A DNA stretch of 64,000 bases from Flavobacterium sp. MC2016-06 (lineage in GTDB: Bacteria > Bacteroidota > Bacteroidia > Flavobacteriales > Flavobacteriaceae): the NCBI RefSeq assembly GCF_009711165.2, contig NZ_WMID02000030.1:10104-74103 (forward strand). Reading direction: 5' to 3'. Made by a program: the position numbers and the translations under genes. Below, in pieces: positions 34,456 through 43,107 of this stretch (position 1 is the first letter of the stretch; the number at the start of each line of letters is the position of its first letter). Below the pieces are notes generated by a model. It was not told the DNA's origin and made no database searches. It worked only from the letters and a program-made list of their open reading frames with translations.

Positions 34456-35358
34456 ATGAAAGATAAATTTTACGCATACATACAAAAGTTACAAGACCAG
34501 ATTTGCGCTGGATTAGAAGCCGTTGACGGAACTGCAAAATTCCAAGAAGATCTTTGGAAACGCCCAGAAGGTGGCGGAGGAAGAACGCGCGTCATCGAAA
34601 ACGGAGCCGTTTTTGAAAAAGGCGGTGTAAACATTTCGGCCGTTCACGGAAAATTACCCGAAGCCATGCAAAAAATGTTTGGCGTTGGCGAAGCCGATTT
34701 CTTTGCTTGTGGATTGAGTTTGGTTTTGCACCCGAAAAACCCGATGGTTCCTACTGTGCACGCCAATTGGCGATATTTTGAAATGTATGACGAAAAAGGA
34801 AATGTAATCGAACAATGGTTCGGCGGCGGACAGGATTTAACACCCTATTATTTGTTTGAAGAAGATGGAAAACACTTTCATCAAACGTGTAAAACGGCTT
34901 GTGACAAACACAATCCAGAGTTTTATCCAAAATATAAAAAACAATGCGACGCTTATTTCTGGAATGCACATAGAAACGAAGCTCGCGGACTTGGCGGTTT
35001 ATTCTTTGATTATTGCAAAGCAAATGAGCAAATGTCGATGGAAGATTGGTACAACTTTGTAACCGAAGTTGGAAATAGTTTCCTTGAAGCTTATGTTCCA
35101 ATTGTAGAAAAAAGAAAAGATTTGCCTTATACAGCTGAACAAAGAAACTGGCAGGAAATTCGTCGTGGTCGTTATGTTGAATTCAATTTGGTTCACGACA
35201 AAGGAACTTTATTCGGTTTAAAGACTAACGGAAGAATTGAAAGTATCTTGATGAGTTTGCCTCCACATGTACAATGGGTTTACGATCATCATCCTGAAGC
35301 TGGAAGTATTGAAGAGAAATTATTACAAGTATTAGAAAAACCTATAGATTGGATTTAA
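34456..35358 (+). CDS. hemF: Oxygen-dependent coproporphyrinogen oxidase
   Basis: 300 residues. It holds GGGGRTRVIENGAVFEKGGVN, HANWRYFEMY, GGGQDLTPYYLFEEDGKHFH (active-site His and Asp region) and GRYVEFNLVHDKGTLFGLKT, all typical of HemF. It converts coproporphyrinogen III to protoporphyrinogen IX with O2, implying aerobic heme synthesis. It comes 9 bases after an unrelated secreted protein gene and 23 bases before the aldolase gene. Confidence 0.97.
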   Translation: MKDKFYAYIQKLQDQICAGLEAVDGTAKFQEDLWKRPEGGGGRTRVIENGAVFEKGGVNISAVHGKLPEAMQKMFGVGEADFFACGLSLVLHPKNPMVPTVHANWRYFEMYDEKGNVIEQWFGGGQDLTPYYLFEEDGKHFHQTCKTACDKHNPEFYPKYKKQCDAYFWNAHRNEARGLGGLFFDYCKANEQMSMEDWYNFVTEVGNSFLEAYVPIVEKRKDLPYTAEQRNWQEIRRGRYVEFNLVHDKGTLFGLKTNGRIESILMSLPPHVQWVYDHHPEAGSIEEKLLQVLEKPIDWI

Positions 35359-35381
35359 CAATAAACTAAAATCTCATTATC

Positions 35382-36284
35382 ATGGAAAAGAAACATGTAC
35401 AATTAGCACAATTAGACTGTATGCATTCTGGAAAAGGATTTATTGCAGCTTTAGATCAAAGTGGCGGCAGTACGCCGAAAGCATTATCGCAATATGGCGT
35501 TGAAGAAAGCAGTTTCAAAAATGAAGAAGAAATGTACACGCTTGTACATGAAATGAGAACTAGAATTATTAAAAGTCCAGCCTTTGACAGTAAATATATT
35601 TTGGGCGCTATTTTGTTTGAAAACACGATGGATCGCAAAATTGACGGACAATGGACTGCCGATTATTTGTGGGAGAAAAAAAACATAGTTCCTTTTCTAA
35701 AAATTGATAAAGGACTTGCTGATCTTGCAAATGGTGTACAATTGATGAAACCGATTTCTGGGTTGGATGAATTATTGACAAGAGCAGTAGAACGAAATGT
35801 TTTTGGCACTAAAATGCGTTCTGTGATTAAGGAAGCCAATGAAACTGGAATTCGCGAAGTTGTAAAACAGCAATTTGAAGTAGGAAAGCAAATCTTTGCA
35901 AAAGGTCTTATTCCGATCATTGAACCTGAAGTTGATATTTACAGCGCTGATAAAGAAAAATCAGAAGAAATTCTAAAAGAAGAAATCATAAAACAGTTGA
36001 ATTTACTGGATAATGATGTGAAAGTGATGTTGAAACTTTCTATTCCAACTGTGAATGATTTTTACAAAGAATTAATGTCAGACCCGCATGTTGTGCGCGT
36101 CGTTGCTCTTTCTGGCGGCTATTCTACAGAAGAAGCCAATCAGAAATTGGCAGAAAATCATGGATTAATTGCAAGTTTTTCAAGAGCATTATCTGAAGGA
36201 CTTTCGGCTAATCAATCTGATGAAGAGTTTGACGCTAAAATTGGTCAGACGATTCAGGAGATTTATAAAGCTTCGATTACATAA
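35382..36284 (+). CDS. Fructose-bisphosphate aldolase, class I
   Basis: 300 residues, close to Staphylococcus-type class I aldolase (296 residues). Starts [35 protein letters not shown]. The motif FLKIDKGL and [10 protein letters not shown] contain the lysines expected for the Schiff-base site. The enzyme cleaves fructose-1,6-bisphosphate in glycolysis. Its location between hemF and the repeat-rich transposase remnant seems accidental, but the 23-base gap to hemF suggests cotranscription. Confidence 0.92.
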   Translation: MEKKHVQLAQLDCMHSGKGFIAALDQSGGSTPKALSQYGVEESSFKNEEEMYTLVHEMRTRIIKSPAFDSKYILGAILFENTMDRKIDGQWTADYLWEKKNIVPFLKIDKGLADLANGVQLMKPISGLDELLTRAVERNVFGTKMRSVIKEANETGIREVVKQQFEVGKQIFAKGLIPIIEPEVDIYSADKEKSEEILKEEIIKQLNLLDNDVKVMLKLSIPTVNDFYKELMSDPHVVRVVALSGGYSTEEANQKLAENHGLIASFSRALSEGLSANQSDEEFDAKIGQTIQEIYKASIT

Positions 36285-36291
36285 TAAACTT

Positions 36292-36608
36292 TTTGAAGAA
36301 ATATAATATGCTATATAAATATATCGCTCCGCTGGAGCTCTGTTAAAACGCTAATACAAATATCCTATAAACATTGTGCTCCTCTGGAGCTAAAAACAAA
36401 ACAAAAAACACAATTTTTCAAAAGCTCCAGCAGAGCGAAATATTTATAGCATAGAATTACAATTTCTAAAAATAGCACCAGCGGTGCGGCATATTTATAG
36501 CAAAACAAAATATCATAAGGCACGATTTTAAAAAAGCTCGAGAGGAGCGAAATGTTTATAGCAAAAAAAGTACGATTCCTAAAAAAGCACCAGCGGTGCG
36601 GCATATTA
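36292..36608. repeat. REP-like palindromes 5' of the transposase remnant
   Basis: Here six short hairpins follow one another: GCTCCGCTGGAGC, GCTCCTCTGGAGC, GCTCCAGCAGAGC, GCACCAGCGGTGC, GCTCGAGAGGAGC and GCACCAGCGGTGC. The first two are followed by TATAAACATTGTGCTCC-type context and the last four by ATATTTATAGC-type context, so the set is in two orientations. The left end (36292-36307) repeats the last 16 bases of the transposase gene, and the first 110 bases recur at 37054-37160. It fills the gap between the aldolase and the transposase gene. Confidence 0.8.
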
Positions 36609-37068
36609 ATGGCAAACACTTATTCTCAATTATATATTCAAATTGTTTTCGCTGTCAAAGGCAGACAAAATTTAATTTCCAACAAATGGAAAGAAGAACT
36701 GTTTAAATATATAACTGGAATTGTTTCTAATGAACAACAGAAATTGATTGCCATAAACGGAATGCCAGATCACATTCATATCTTATATTGGATTAAAACC
36801 CAATAAAGCGTTGTCAGATTTGGTTAGAGATATAAAAGCTAATTCATCCCGATTCATCAATGAAAAAGGGTGGATAAATGGAAAATTTGAATGGCAAACT
36901 GGATTTGGAGCTTTTTCTTATAGTCATTCACAATTGACAAATGTTATCAATTACATTCAAAATCAGGAAGAGCATCATAAAACAAAAACATTCAAAGAAG
37001 AATATTTAGAATTTTTGAAATTGTTTAATATTGATTTTAAAGATGAATATCTATTTGAAGAAATATAA
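36609..37068 (+). pseudogene. REP-associated tyrosine transposase (RAYT, IS200-like), frameshifted
   Basis: Reading starts at ATG 36609 (MANTYSQLYIQIVFAVKGRQN). The first part runs to TAA at 36804-36806 and has the HUH metal-binding motif MPDHIHIL. The rest, KALSDLVRDIKANSSRFINEKGW, GKFEWQTGFGAFSYSHSQ (catalytic Tyr region), continues in another frame to 37068. One extra T near 36784-36788 (HIHIL then IGLKPNK) explains the shift. Without it a normal product of about 152 residues results, so this gene is inactive unless frameshifting occurs. The palindromes at both flanks are its likely substrates. Confidence 0.88.
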
Positions 37069-37196
37069 TTTATATAAATATATCGCTCCGCTGGAGCTCG
37101 TTTAAAACCTAATATGAATATTCTATAAACATTGTGCTCCGCTGGAGCTAAAACAAAATTTAATACAAATTCTATAAACATTAGGCTCTTCCAGAG
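37054..37196. repeat. REP-like repeats 3' of the transposase remnant
   Basis: GCTCCGCTGGAGC (37085-37097), GCTCCGCTGGAGC (37136-37148) and a degenerate GCTCTTCCAGAGC (37184-37196). The first 100 bases are near-identical to 36292-36400, giving a long direct repeat around the transposase gene. Confidence 0.8.
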
Positions 37197-37265
37197 CTGA
37201 ATACAAAATAACAATAACGGTTTAAGAAGGAAGATTAACGACTAATGATTCACACATTCAAAGTC

Positions 37266-37299
37266 AAAATCTAAAATCTAAAATCTAAAATCTAAAATT
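37266..37299. repeat. Heptanucleotide tandem repeat before hemB
   Basis: Four to five copies of TCTAAAA end three bases before the hemB start codon. This simple repeat may affect translation initiation or be harmless; it resembles the DtxR half-site but is not a palindrome. Confidence 0.75.
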
Positions 37300-37302
37300 A
37301 TT

Positions 37303-38298
37303 ATGTTCCCATTACACAGAGGCAGAAGATTAAGAGTAAATGAATCAATTCGTTCTTTAGTTCGTGAAACAAGTTTGAGTCCATCAGACTTTATGTTTCC
37401 AATGTTTGTTGCTGAAGGCGAAAATGTAAAAGTTGAAATCGCATCAATGCCCGGAATTTTCCGCAGATCAATAGATTTAACGGTTGAAGAAGTAAAAGAA
37501 ATTTATGCTTTAGGTATTCGCGCCGTTAACATTTATGTGAAAGTAAGCGAAAACCTAAAAGACAATACAGGAAAAGAAGCTTGGAATAATGATGGATTAA
37601 TGCAACAGGCAATTCGCGCCATCAAATCGGCTTGCCCAGAAATGATTGTAATGCCAGATGTTGCCCTTGATCCCTACTCAATTTATGGTCATGACGGAAT
37701 TATAGCCAATGGTGATGTTGAAAACGACAGCACTGTTGAAGCATTAGTAAAAATGGCCGTTTCTCACGCTCAAGCCGGAGCTGATTTTGTGGCGCCAAGC
37801 GACATGATGGACGGACGTGTTTTACGCTTAAGAGAAGGCTTAGATAAAGCTGGTTTTCATAATGTAGGTATTATGAGTTATTCGGCTAAATATGCATCTG
37901 CTTTTTACGGACCATTTCGTGATGCTTTAGATTCTGCTCCAAAAGAAGCTGATGTTGAAGTTCCGAAAGATAAAAAGACCTATCAAATGGATTACGCTAA
38001 TCGCATCGAAGCGATAAAAGAAGCTTTATGGGATGTTGAAGAGGGTGCAGATATGGTTATGGTAAAACCAGGAATTGCTTATTTGGATATTGTTCGCGAA
38101 GTAAAAAATGCTGTAAATGTTCCTGTCACGGTTTATCATGTTTCTGGAGAATATGCTATGATCAAAGCGGCTGCCGAAAGAGGATGGCTTGACAATGATA
38201 AAATCATGATGGAACAGCTTATGTGTATTAAACGTGCTGGTGCAAGTTTGATTTCAACTTATTTTGCAAAAGAAGCTGCAATATTTTTAAATCAATAA
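37303..38298 (+). CDS. hemB: Porphobilinogen synthase (ALA dehydratase), Zn-independent type
   Basis: 331 residues. The two active-site lysines are Lys196 (MSYSAKYASAFYGPF) and Lys255 (MVKPGIAYLD). The metal site that is a Cys triad in zinc enzymes here reads VALDPYSIYGHDG (120-132), with Ala121, Asp123 and Asp131, so this is the Mg-type enzyme. It condenses two 5-aminolevulinate into porphobilinogen. It comes after hemE and hemF in gene order though it acts earlier. The transposase remnant lies just upstream, and the cytochrome gene starts 2 bases after the stop. Confidence 0.97.
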   Translation: MFPLHRGRRLRVNESIRSLVRETSLSPSDFMFPMFVAEGENVKVEIASMPGIFRRSIDLTVEEVKEIYALGIRAVNIYVKVSENLKDNTGKEAWNNDGLMQQAIRAIKSACPEMIVMPDVALDPYSIYGHDGIIANGDVENDSTVEALVKMAVSHAQAGADFVAPSDMMDGRVLRLREGLDKAGFHNVGIMSYSAKYASAFYGPFRDALDSAPKEADVEVPKDKKTYQMDYANRIEAIKEALWDVEEGADMVMVKPGIAYLDIVREVKNAVNVPVTVYHVSGEYAMIKAAAERGWLDNDKIMMEQLMCIKRAGASLISTYFAKEAAIFLNQ

Positions 38299-38300
38299 AA

Positions 38301-38702
38301 ATGAAAAAAATATTATTCTTATCTGCTGTTTTAGCTTTTGCTTCATGTAAAAAAGAAACAACTGAAAACCCTGATCAAAAAACAACAGAAACTTACTCAG
38401 AAGGAGAATCGGCGAAAGCCAAAAGTCCAGAAGATCTAGGTAAACAAATATTTGAAGGAAAAGGAAATTGCATTTCCTGCCATCAAACAGATCAAAAAAT
38501 TATTGGACCAAGTCTTCAAGAAATTGCAAAAATCTACAAAGACAAAAATGGCAGCATTGTAACTTTCCTTAAAGGAAATGCAGATCCTATTGTAGATCCA
38601 AGTCAGTTTTCTGTTATGAAGACAAACTTTCCTGTAACACAGGCAATGTCAGACGAAGAATTGAAAGGCATTGAAAGCTACATTAAAAGTTACTTAAAAT
38701 AA
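38301..38702 (+). CDS. Mono-heme c-type cytochrome lipoprotein
   Basis: 133 residues. Lipobox FASC (Cys16), then a linker and one CxxCH heme site, CISCH at 57-61. Distal Met ligand candidates are in SVMKTNF and TQAMSDEEL. It starts 2 bases after hemB, so heme supply and a heme protein are coupled transcriptionally. The Bacteroidota set of small c-type lipoproteins is often involved in electron transfer to terminal oxidases, but the partner here is unknown. A terminator follows. Confidence 0.9.
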   Translation: MKKILFLSAVLAFASCKKETTENPDQKTTETYSEGESAKAKSPEDLGKQIFEGKGNCISCHQTDQKIIGPSLQEIAKIYKDKNGSIVTFLKGNADPIVDPSQFSVMKTNFPVTQAMSDEELKGIESYIKSYLK

Positions 38703-38710
38703 GAGTATAA

Positions 38711-38739
38711 AAAAACGGCGCTAGATTAGCGCCGTTTTT
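38711..38739. terminator. Bidirectional intrinsic terminator
   Basis: Perfect 13-bp arms AAAAACGGCGCTA / TAGCGCCGTTTTT with a 3-base loop, between the cytochrome gene and the convergent peptidase gene. Confidence 0.92.
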
Positions 38740-38750
38740 AATTCTATATA

Positions 38751-40814
38751 TTACCAGATTTTAACTCTATTCTCTGGATCAACATACATTTTATCACCTT
38801 TCTTGATATCAAATGCTTGATAAAAAACATCTACATTCTGAATCGGCACATAAGCTCTGTACATTCCTGGAGAGTGTGGATCTGTTTTTACTTGGCTTTT
38901 TATTGCTTCGTCTCTAGATTTTGTTCTCCAAACAGTAGCCCAAGAAATAAAGAAACGTTGTTCTGGTGTAAAACCATCAATTAGACCTGGATTTCCGTTT
39001 GCTTTTAAATACAATTGTAATCCATCGTAAGCAGCATTAATTCCTCCTAAATCTCCAATGTTTTCACCTAAAGTAAATTTACCATCTACGTGAATTCCTG
39101 GTAATGGCTCTAAAGCGCTGTATTGCGCAGCAAGTGCAGCTCCAAGAGCAGTAAATTGTTTCAAGTCGTCAGCAGTCCACCAATCAACAAGATTTCCATC
39201 AGCATTGTAACGAGCACCAGAATCATCAAATCCGTGTGAAATTTCGTGACCAATTACAGCTCCAATTCCACCATAATTTACAGCTTCATCAGCTTGGTAG
39301 TTGTAAAATGGAGGTTGTAAAATTGCAGCAGGGAAAACAATCTCATTGTATGAAGGATTGAAATAAGCATTTACAGTTTGTGGAGACATTCCCCATTCTG
39401 TTTTATCAACTGGTTTACCCAATTTAGCTAAATCTTCTTTATAATCCCATTTAGAAATACTTTGCATATTAGTAAAGTAAGTTCCGCCTTCAGTAACATT
39501 TTTAAGTTCTAAAGCAGAATAATCTTTCCATTTATCTGGGTATCCAATTTTAATGGTAAGTTTCTTCAATTTCTCAATTGCTTTTACTTTAGTTGCATCA
39601 GACATCCAAGGCAAAGCATTGATTCTGTTTTCGTAAGCTAAAATTACGTTTTGAATCATTTTCTGCGCTTTTGTTTTTGCTTCAGCTGGAAATAATTTTT
39701 CAACATATAATTTTCCTAAAGCTTCTCCAGTAACTTGGTTAATTACTTGTAAAGCCATTTCTTCACGCGGACGTTGTTTTAATGCTCCTGTTAATGTTTT
39801 TCCGTAGAAATCAAAATTTGCATTTTCAATATCAGTACTCAATAAAGATGCTGATCTATTTAAAATTGACCATTTTAGATATTCTTTCCACTCATCAACT
39901 TTCTTTGCAGCAAAAATCTTTTCTAAGTCAGCCATATAACGAGGCTGTGTTATAATAACAGTATCAATTTTTGTTATACCAATTCCTGTAAAGTATTTTT
40001 CCCATTGAATAGATGGAACTGTCTTTTTTAAATCGGCAACTGCAGTTGGGTTGTATTGTTTTCTACGATCTCTACGCTCAACACGATCTAATCTTGGCGC
40101 AGACATTGCAGTTTCTAAAGATAAAATTTGTGCAGCACTTTCTTTTGCTTTTGCTGGAGATTCTCCAATAAACTGCATCATTCTAGCAATATGAATTTCA
40201 TATTTAGCACGTTTTTCTTTAGAATCTTTATCGTCAGAATTGTAATAATCTTTATCAGAAAGTCCTAAACGTCCTGGTCCGATACTTACTGAGTTTAAAT
40301 TACTATTTTTTGCATCAGCTCCAATGTAAGTTCCAAAGAAACCAACACCAGCACCCTGAGATTCCATTTCGATAAGGAAATTTTGCAAATCGGTTACATT
40401 TTTAATAGCATCGATTTTCTTTAAAATAGGCTGAATAGGTTTTATGCCTAATTTGTTTCTTCCTACAGTATCTAATATGGTATTAAACAAAGCAATTGCT
40501 TTACCTTGATCTGTATTTGATTTATATTTTGGATCTTTCGATGCCTCTTTTAAGATCGCAAGCGAATTGTCATCCGTTTTTTGTCTTAATTCGTTAAAAC
40601 TTCCCCAAGAAGTTCTGTCACTAGGAATTTCGGTTTTATCTAACCATGTTCCATTTACAAATCTAAAAAAATCATCTTTCGGACTAATTTTAGTATTCAT
40701 GTTCGAAACATTAATACCTGGTTCTTTAGGTGCCGCATTTTGAGCCTGCATTGCCGTCAAAGAGAACATTGCAGAAACAACACAAAACACAGGTTTTACA
40801 AGCTGTCTTTTCAT
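38751..40814 (-). CDS. M13-family zinc metallopeptidase (neprilysin/PepO-like)
   Basis: 687 residues with a signal peptide (MKRQLVKPVFCVVSAMFSLTAMQAQ). The zinc motif is HEISH in AVIGHEISHGFDDSG and the third ligand in GENIGDLGG, both standard for M13. The substrate-binding NAYFNPSYNEIVFPAAILQPPFY is also present. It degrades peptides in the envelope. It is convergent with the heme run, sharing the terminator. No partner gene is evident. Confidence 0.95.
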   Translation of the reverse strand: MKRQLVKPVFCVVSAMFSLTAMQAQNAAPKEPGINVSNMNTKISPKDDFFRFVNGTWLDKTEIPSDRTSWGSFNELRQKTDDNSLAILKEASKDPKYKSNTDQGKAIALFNTILDTVGRNKLGIKPIQPILKKIDAIKNVTDLQNFLIEMESQGAGVGFFGTYIGADAKNSNLNSVSIGPGRLGLSDKDYYNSDDKDSKEKRAKYEIHIARMMQFIGESPAKAKESAAQILSLETAMSAPRLDRVERRDRRKQYNPTAVADLKKTVPSIQWEKYFTGIGITKIDTVIITQPRYMADLEKIFAAKKVDEWKEYLKWSILNRSASLLSTDIENANFDFYGKTLTGALKQRPREEMALQVINQVTGEALGKLYVEKLFPAEAKTKAQKMIQNVILAYENRINALPWMSDATKVKAIEKLKKLTIKIGYPDKWKDYSALELKNVTEGGTYFTNMQSISKWDYKEDLAKLGKPVDKTEWGMSPQTVNAYFNPSYNEIVFPAAILQPPFYNYQADEAVNYGGIGAVIGHEISHGFDDSGARYNADGNLVDWWTADDLKQFTALGAALAAQYSALEPLPGIHVDGKFTLGENIGDLGGINAAYDGLQLYLKANGNPGLIDGFTPEQRFFISWATVWRTKSRDEAIKSQVKTDPHSPGMYRAYVPIQNVDVFYQAFDIKKGDKMYVDPENRVKIW

Positions 40815-40989
40815 AATAAACTATTGTTTTAGGTAAAACACAAACATATTGTTATTATTTTTAATTTTGTGTTAAAATTTCACATAATTTAACATTTTGT
40901 TCTCAATTAGTTTGATTAAAAAACAAATGTCGCAGAAATGATTATTTCTATTGATGCTTAGTGCTTAATTGAATTAGATTTTAGAATAT

Positions 40990-41940
40990 TTGTCTTATAG
41001 AATCCAAAATAAAGTGAGAGCAAAAATACAAAATGCCGTTTCGGGAAAAATTGACAGTATTGGACTTCCGATTCTGGCTTTATGCTGGGTTAGTTTTTTT
41101 TGGGGTACAACTTGGCTGGCTTCAAAAGAAGGGGTAAAACATATGCCGGCTTTACAATTGGCGATGATCCGACAGTTTTTGGGCGGACTAATTTATGTGG
41201 TGTATTTTATTCTAAAAAAACAACCTTGGCCAAAAGGCAGACAATGGCGAACTATTTTGATTTTGAGTGTTTTGAATTTTGCGCTTAGTAACGGCTTAAG
41301 TACTTGGGGCGTAAAATATATGTCAAGTGGATTGGGTGCGATCATTAGTGCTCTTTTCCCAATCTGGATTATTATCATTAATTTTTTTAATGGTAAAAGA
41401 ATTGCAAAAATGGCATTGTTGGGTATTCTGATAAGTTTTGGAGGAATCTGCATTATTTTTATTGATTATTTATCTGATTTTTTGAAACCTGATTTTCAAT
41501 TCGGAATTATTTTAATGACGGCTTCCACTATTACTTGGGCATTTGGAATTTTAGAAACGAAGAAAAAGGCATCGAGTTTTAATCCATATTTTAGTCTAGG
41601 GTTGCAAATGTTAATCTCAAGTGTATTGCTTTTTGGCATAACAGAAGCTTCGGGAATGAATATTTCGTTGACAGAAATCCCTTTAACTTCTTGGTATGCT
41701 ATTGCTTATTTAGTAATTATTGGTTCTGTTTTAACTTTCATTGCTTTTATTTATTCTTTACAGCATCTTCCAACAGAAATCAGCAGTATATATGTGTATA
41801 TCAATCCAATTGTTGCGATGGTTTTAGGTTCTTTTATTTTTGGTGAAACGCTTACGCAAGCAATTTCAATTGGAGCCCTTGTAACTTTGATCGGCTTATA
41901 TTTGGTAAACAAATCGATTAGGAAGACTAAACTTAAATAG
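40990..41940 (+). CDS. EamA-family (DMT) membrane transporter, non-ATG start
   Basis: 316 residues if translation starts at TTG 40990; GTG 41014 (VRAKIQNAVSGK) is equally possible, and there is no in-frame ATG before the second helix. A stop codon at 40975-40977 limits the upstream side. Ten predicted helices in two EamA repeats: LPILALCWVSFFWGTTWLASKEGV at the first, and LASFIYSLQHLP-like (IAFIYSLQHLPTEISSIYVYINPIVAMVLGSFIFGE) in the second. It likely exports a metabolite or amino acid. It stands alone, with 175 bases from the divergent peptidase gene. Confidence 0.85.
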   Translation: MSYRIQNKVRAKIQNAVSGKIDSIGLPILALCWVSFFWGTTWLASKEGVKHMPALQLAMIRQFLGGLIYVVYFILKKQPWPKGRQWRTILILSVLNFALSNGLSTWGVKYMSSGLGAIISALFPIWIIIINFFNGKRIAKMALLGILISFGGICIIFIDYLSDFLKPDFQFGIILMTASTITWAFGILETKKKASSFNPYFSLGLQMLISSVLLFGITEASGMNISLTEIPLTSWYAIAYLVIIGSVLTFIAFIYSLQHLPTEISSIYVYINPIVAMVLGSFIFGETLTQAISIGALVTLIGLYLVNKSIRKTKLK

Positions 41941-42098
41941 TTTTTTCTGGGCAATTCGCAGATTTACTTTTAAAGCTTTTAAGCATAAATCATTTCTAAA
42001 TTTGCGACTATCAAATTTTCATTGTTAAAGACCGTTAAATAACAGACTGTTTACGGTTTTAAAAAGTGCTTTTTGTATTTTTGCGCCAAATTATCTTT

Positions 42099-42764
42099 AT
42101 GAAATCGTTACTCTACAAATACCGAAAGTTCTTTATTGTATTAATTATATTTTCAGTTGTTACTATATCCCTATTTTATTCTGCATTAAAACCACAAAAA
42201 ACACTGCCAATTTACAATCCAGCCGATGTAAATCCTGAGTTGGTCGACAGTACAATTCAATACAAAAGTAAATATCACACTATTGCAGATTTTTCATTTG
42301 TAAACCAAAACGGAGATACTATTACTCAAAAAAATTACGAAGGAAAGATTTATGTTGCCGACTTCTTCTTTACAACCTGCGGATCGATCTGTCCAAAAAT
42401 GTCAACAAATCTGTCTGAAGTTCAAAAAGCAGTTCTTAACAATCCCAAAGTAATGCTGCTTTCTCATACGGTTTTTCCAGAAGTTGATAGTGTGTCTGTA
42501 TTAAAAGCTTATGCTGTAAAATATGGAGTTGTAGACAGCAAATGGAATTTGGTTACTGGTGATAAAAAAGAAATCTACACAATGGCCAGAAAATCTTACT
42601 TGGCTGTAAAATTGGGAAGACCAGATCAGCTTTACGATATGGTTCATACAGAGAATTTTGTTTTGGTCGATCAAAAAAGACGTGTTAGAGGATTTTATGA
42701 CGGAACGAACAAAGAAGAAATTAAACGCCTTATAGACGACATAAACTTCTTGTCTCAAGAATAA
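42099..42764 (+). CDS. SCO1/SenC-family copper protein
   Basis: I start at 42099 (MKSLLYKYRKFF), since the longer frame runs through a TATTTTTG promoter element (42076-42083). 221 residues with an N-terminal membrane anchor and a thioredoxin-like domain that carries the Cu site: CGSIC (94-98, CxxxC) and His183 in MVHTENFVLVD. SCO proteins deliver copper to, or reduce, cytochrome oxidase subunit II. No oxidase gene is nearby. Confidence 0.93.
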   Translation: MKSLLYKYRKFFIVLIIFSVVTISLFYSALKPQKTLPIYNPADVNPELVDSTIQYKSKYHTIADFSFVNQNGDTITQKNYEGKIYVADFFFTTCGSICPKMSTNLSEVQKAVLNNPKVMLLSHTVFPEVDSVSVLKAYAVKYGVVDSKWNLVTGDKKEIYTMARKSYLAVKLGRPDQLYDMVHTENFVLVDQKRRVRGFYDGTNKEEIKRLIDDINFLSQE

Positions 42765-42833
42765 AAGCCTTATTTTTAGAAAGATTTAGCATTTGAGTCG
42801 GTATTAAATGCCTTTATATATATAATAATTACT

Positions 42834-42862
42834 TATTTTTGCAATCTAAATTCAATCTAAAT
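42834..42862 (+). promoter_or_regulatory. Putative feoAB promoter region with twin AATCTAAAT
   Basis: TATTTTTG (42834-42841) fits the flavobacterial -7 element. Two direct AATCTAAAT copies (42843-42851 and 42854-42862) follow, 11 bases apart, and resemble the CTAAA half-site of the palindromes before mntH and the TonB receptor. No -33 TTG at the usual distance was found. Confidence 0.4.
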
Positions 42863-42867
42863 AAGCT

Positions 42868-43107
42868 TTGCAAAATACTATTCATTCTTTAAAAAAAGGC
42901 GAGAAAGCCATTATCAAAGATTTTGATATCGATCTTATTCCTCTCAAATTATTAGAAATGGGTTGTTTGCCAGGCAGCATGGTCGAATTACTTCAAATTG
43001 CTCCTTTTGGAGATCCGTTGTATTTGGATATTAACGGTTCTCATGTTGCCATTCGTATTGAAACTGCTCGCGAAATTGAAGTTGAACTTATCAAAACCAA
43101 TTTGTAA
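42868..43107 (+). CDS. feoA: FeoA-family SH3-like protein
   Basis: 79 residues starting at TTG (42868); no ATG lies near. The SH3-like core has IPLKLLEMGCLPGSMVELLQIAPFGDPLYLDINGSHVAIRIETA, the classical FeoA pattern (MGxxPG, PFGDP). It is a cytosolic accessory protein of FeoB Fe2+ import. Its stop overlaps the feoB ATG by one base. Confidence 0.93.
   Translation: MQNTIHSLKKGEKAIIKDFDIDLIPLKLLEMGCLPGSMVELLQIAPFGDPLYLDINGSHVAIRIETAREIEVELIKTNL

Noticed and set aside
36365..36619. 84-codon minus-strand frame
   Set aside because: It runs entirely through the REP palindromes and encodes repeated FAINI/CYKY segments with no protein-like composition.
36609..37068. Programmed frameshift to produce an active transposase
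   Set aside because: No slippery heptamer is seen at the shift; RAYT genes are normally in one frame, so a mutation or base error is more likely.
37266..37299. TCTAAAA tandem repeat before hemB as DtxR-type sites
   Set aside because: Only direct repeats, with no inverted partner. Simple repeats of this type are common in AT-rich flavobacterial spacers.
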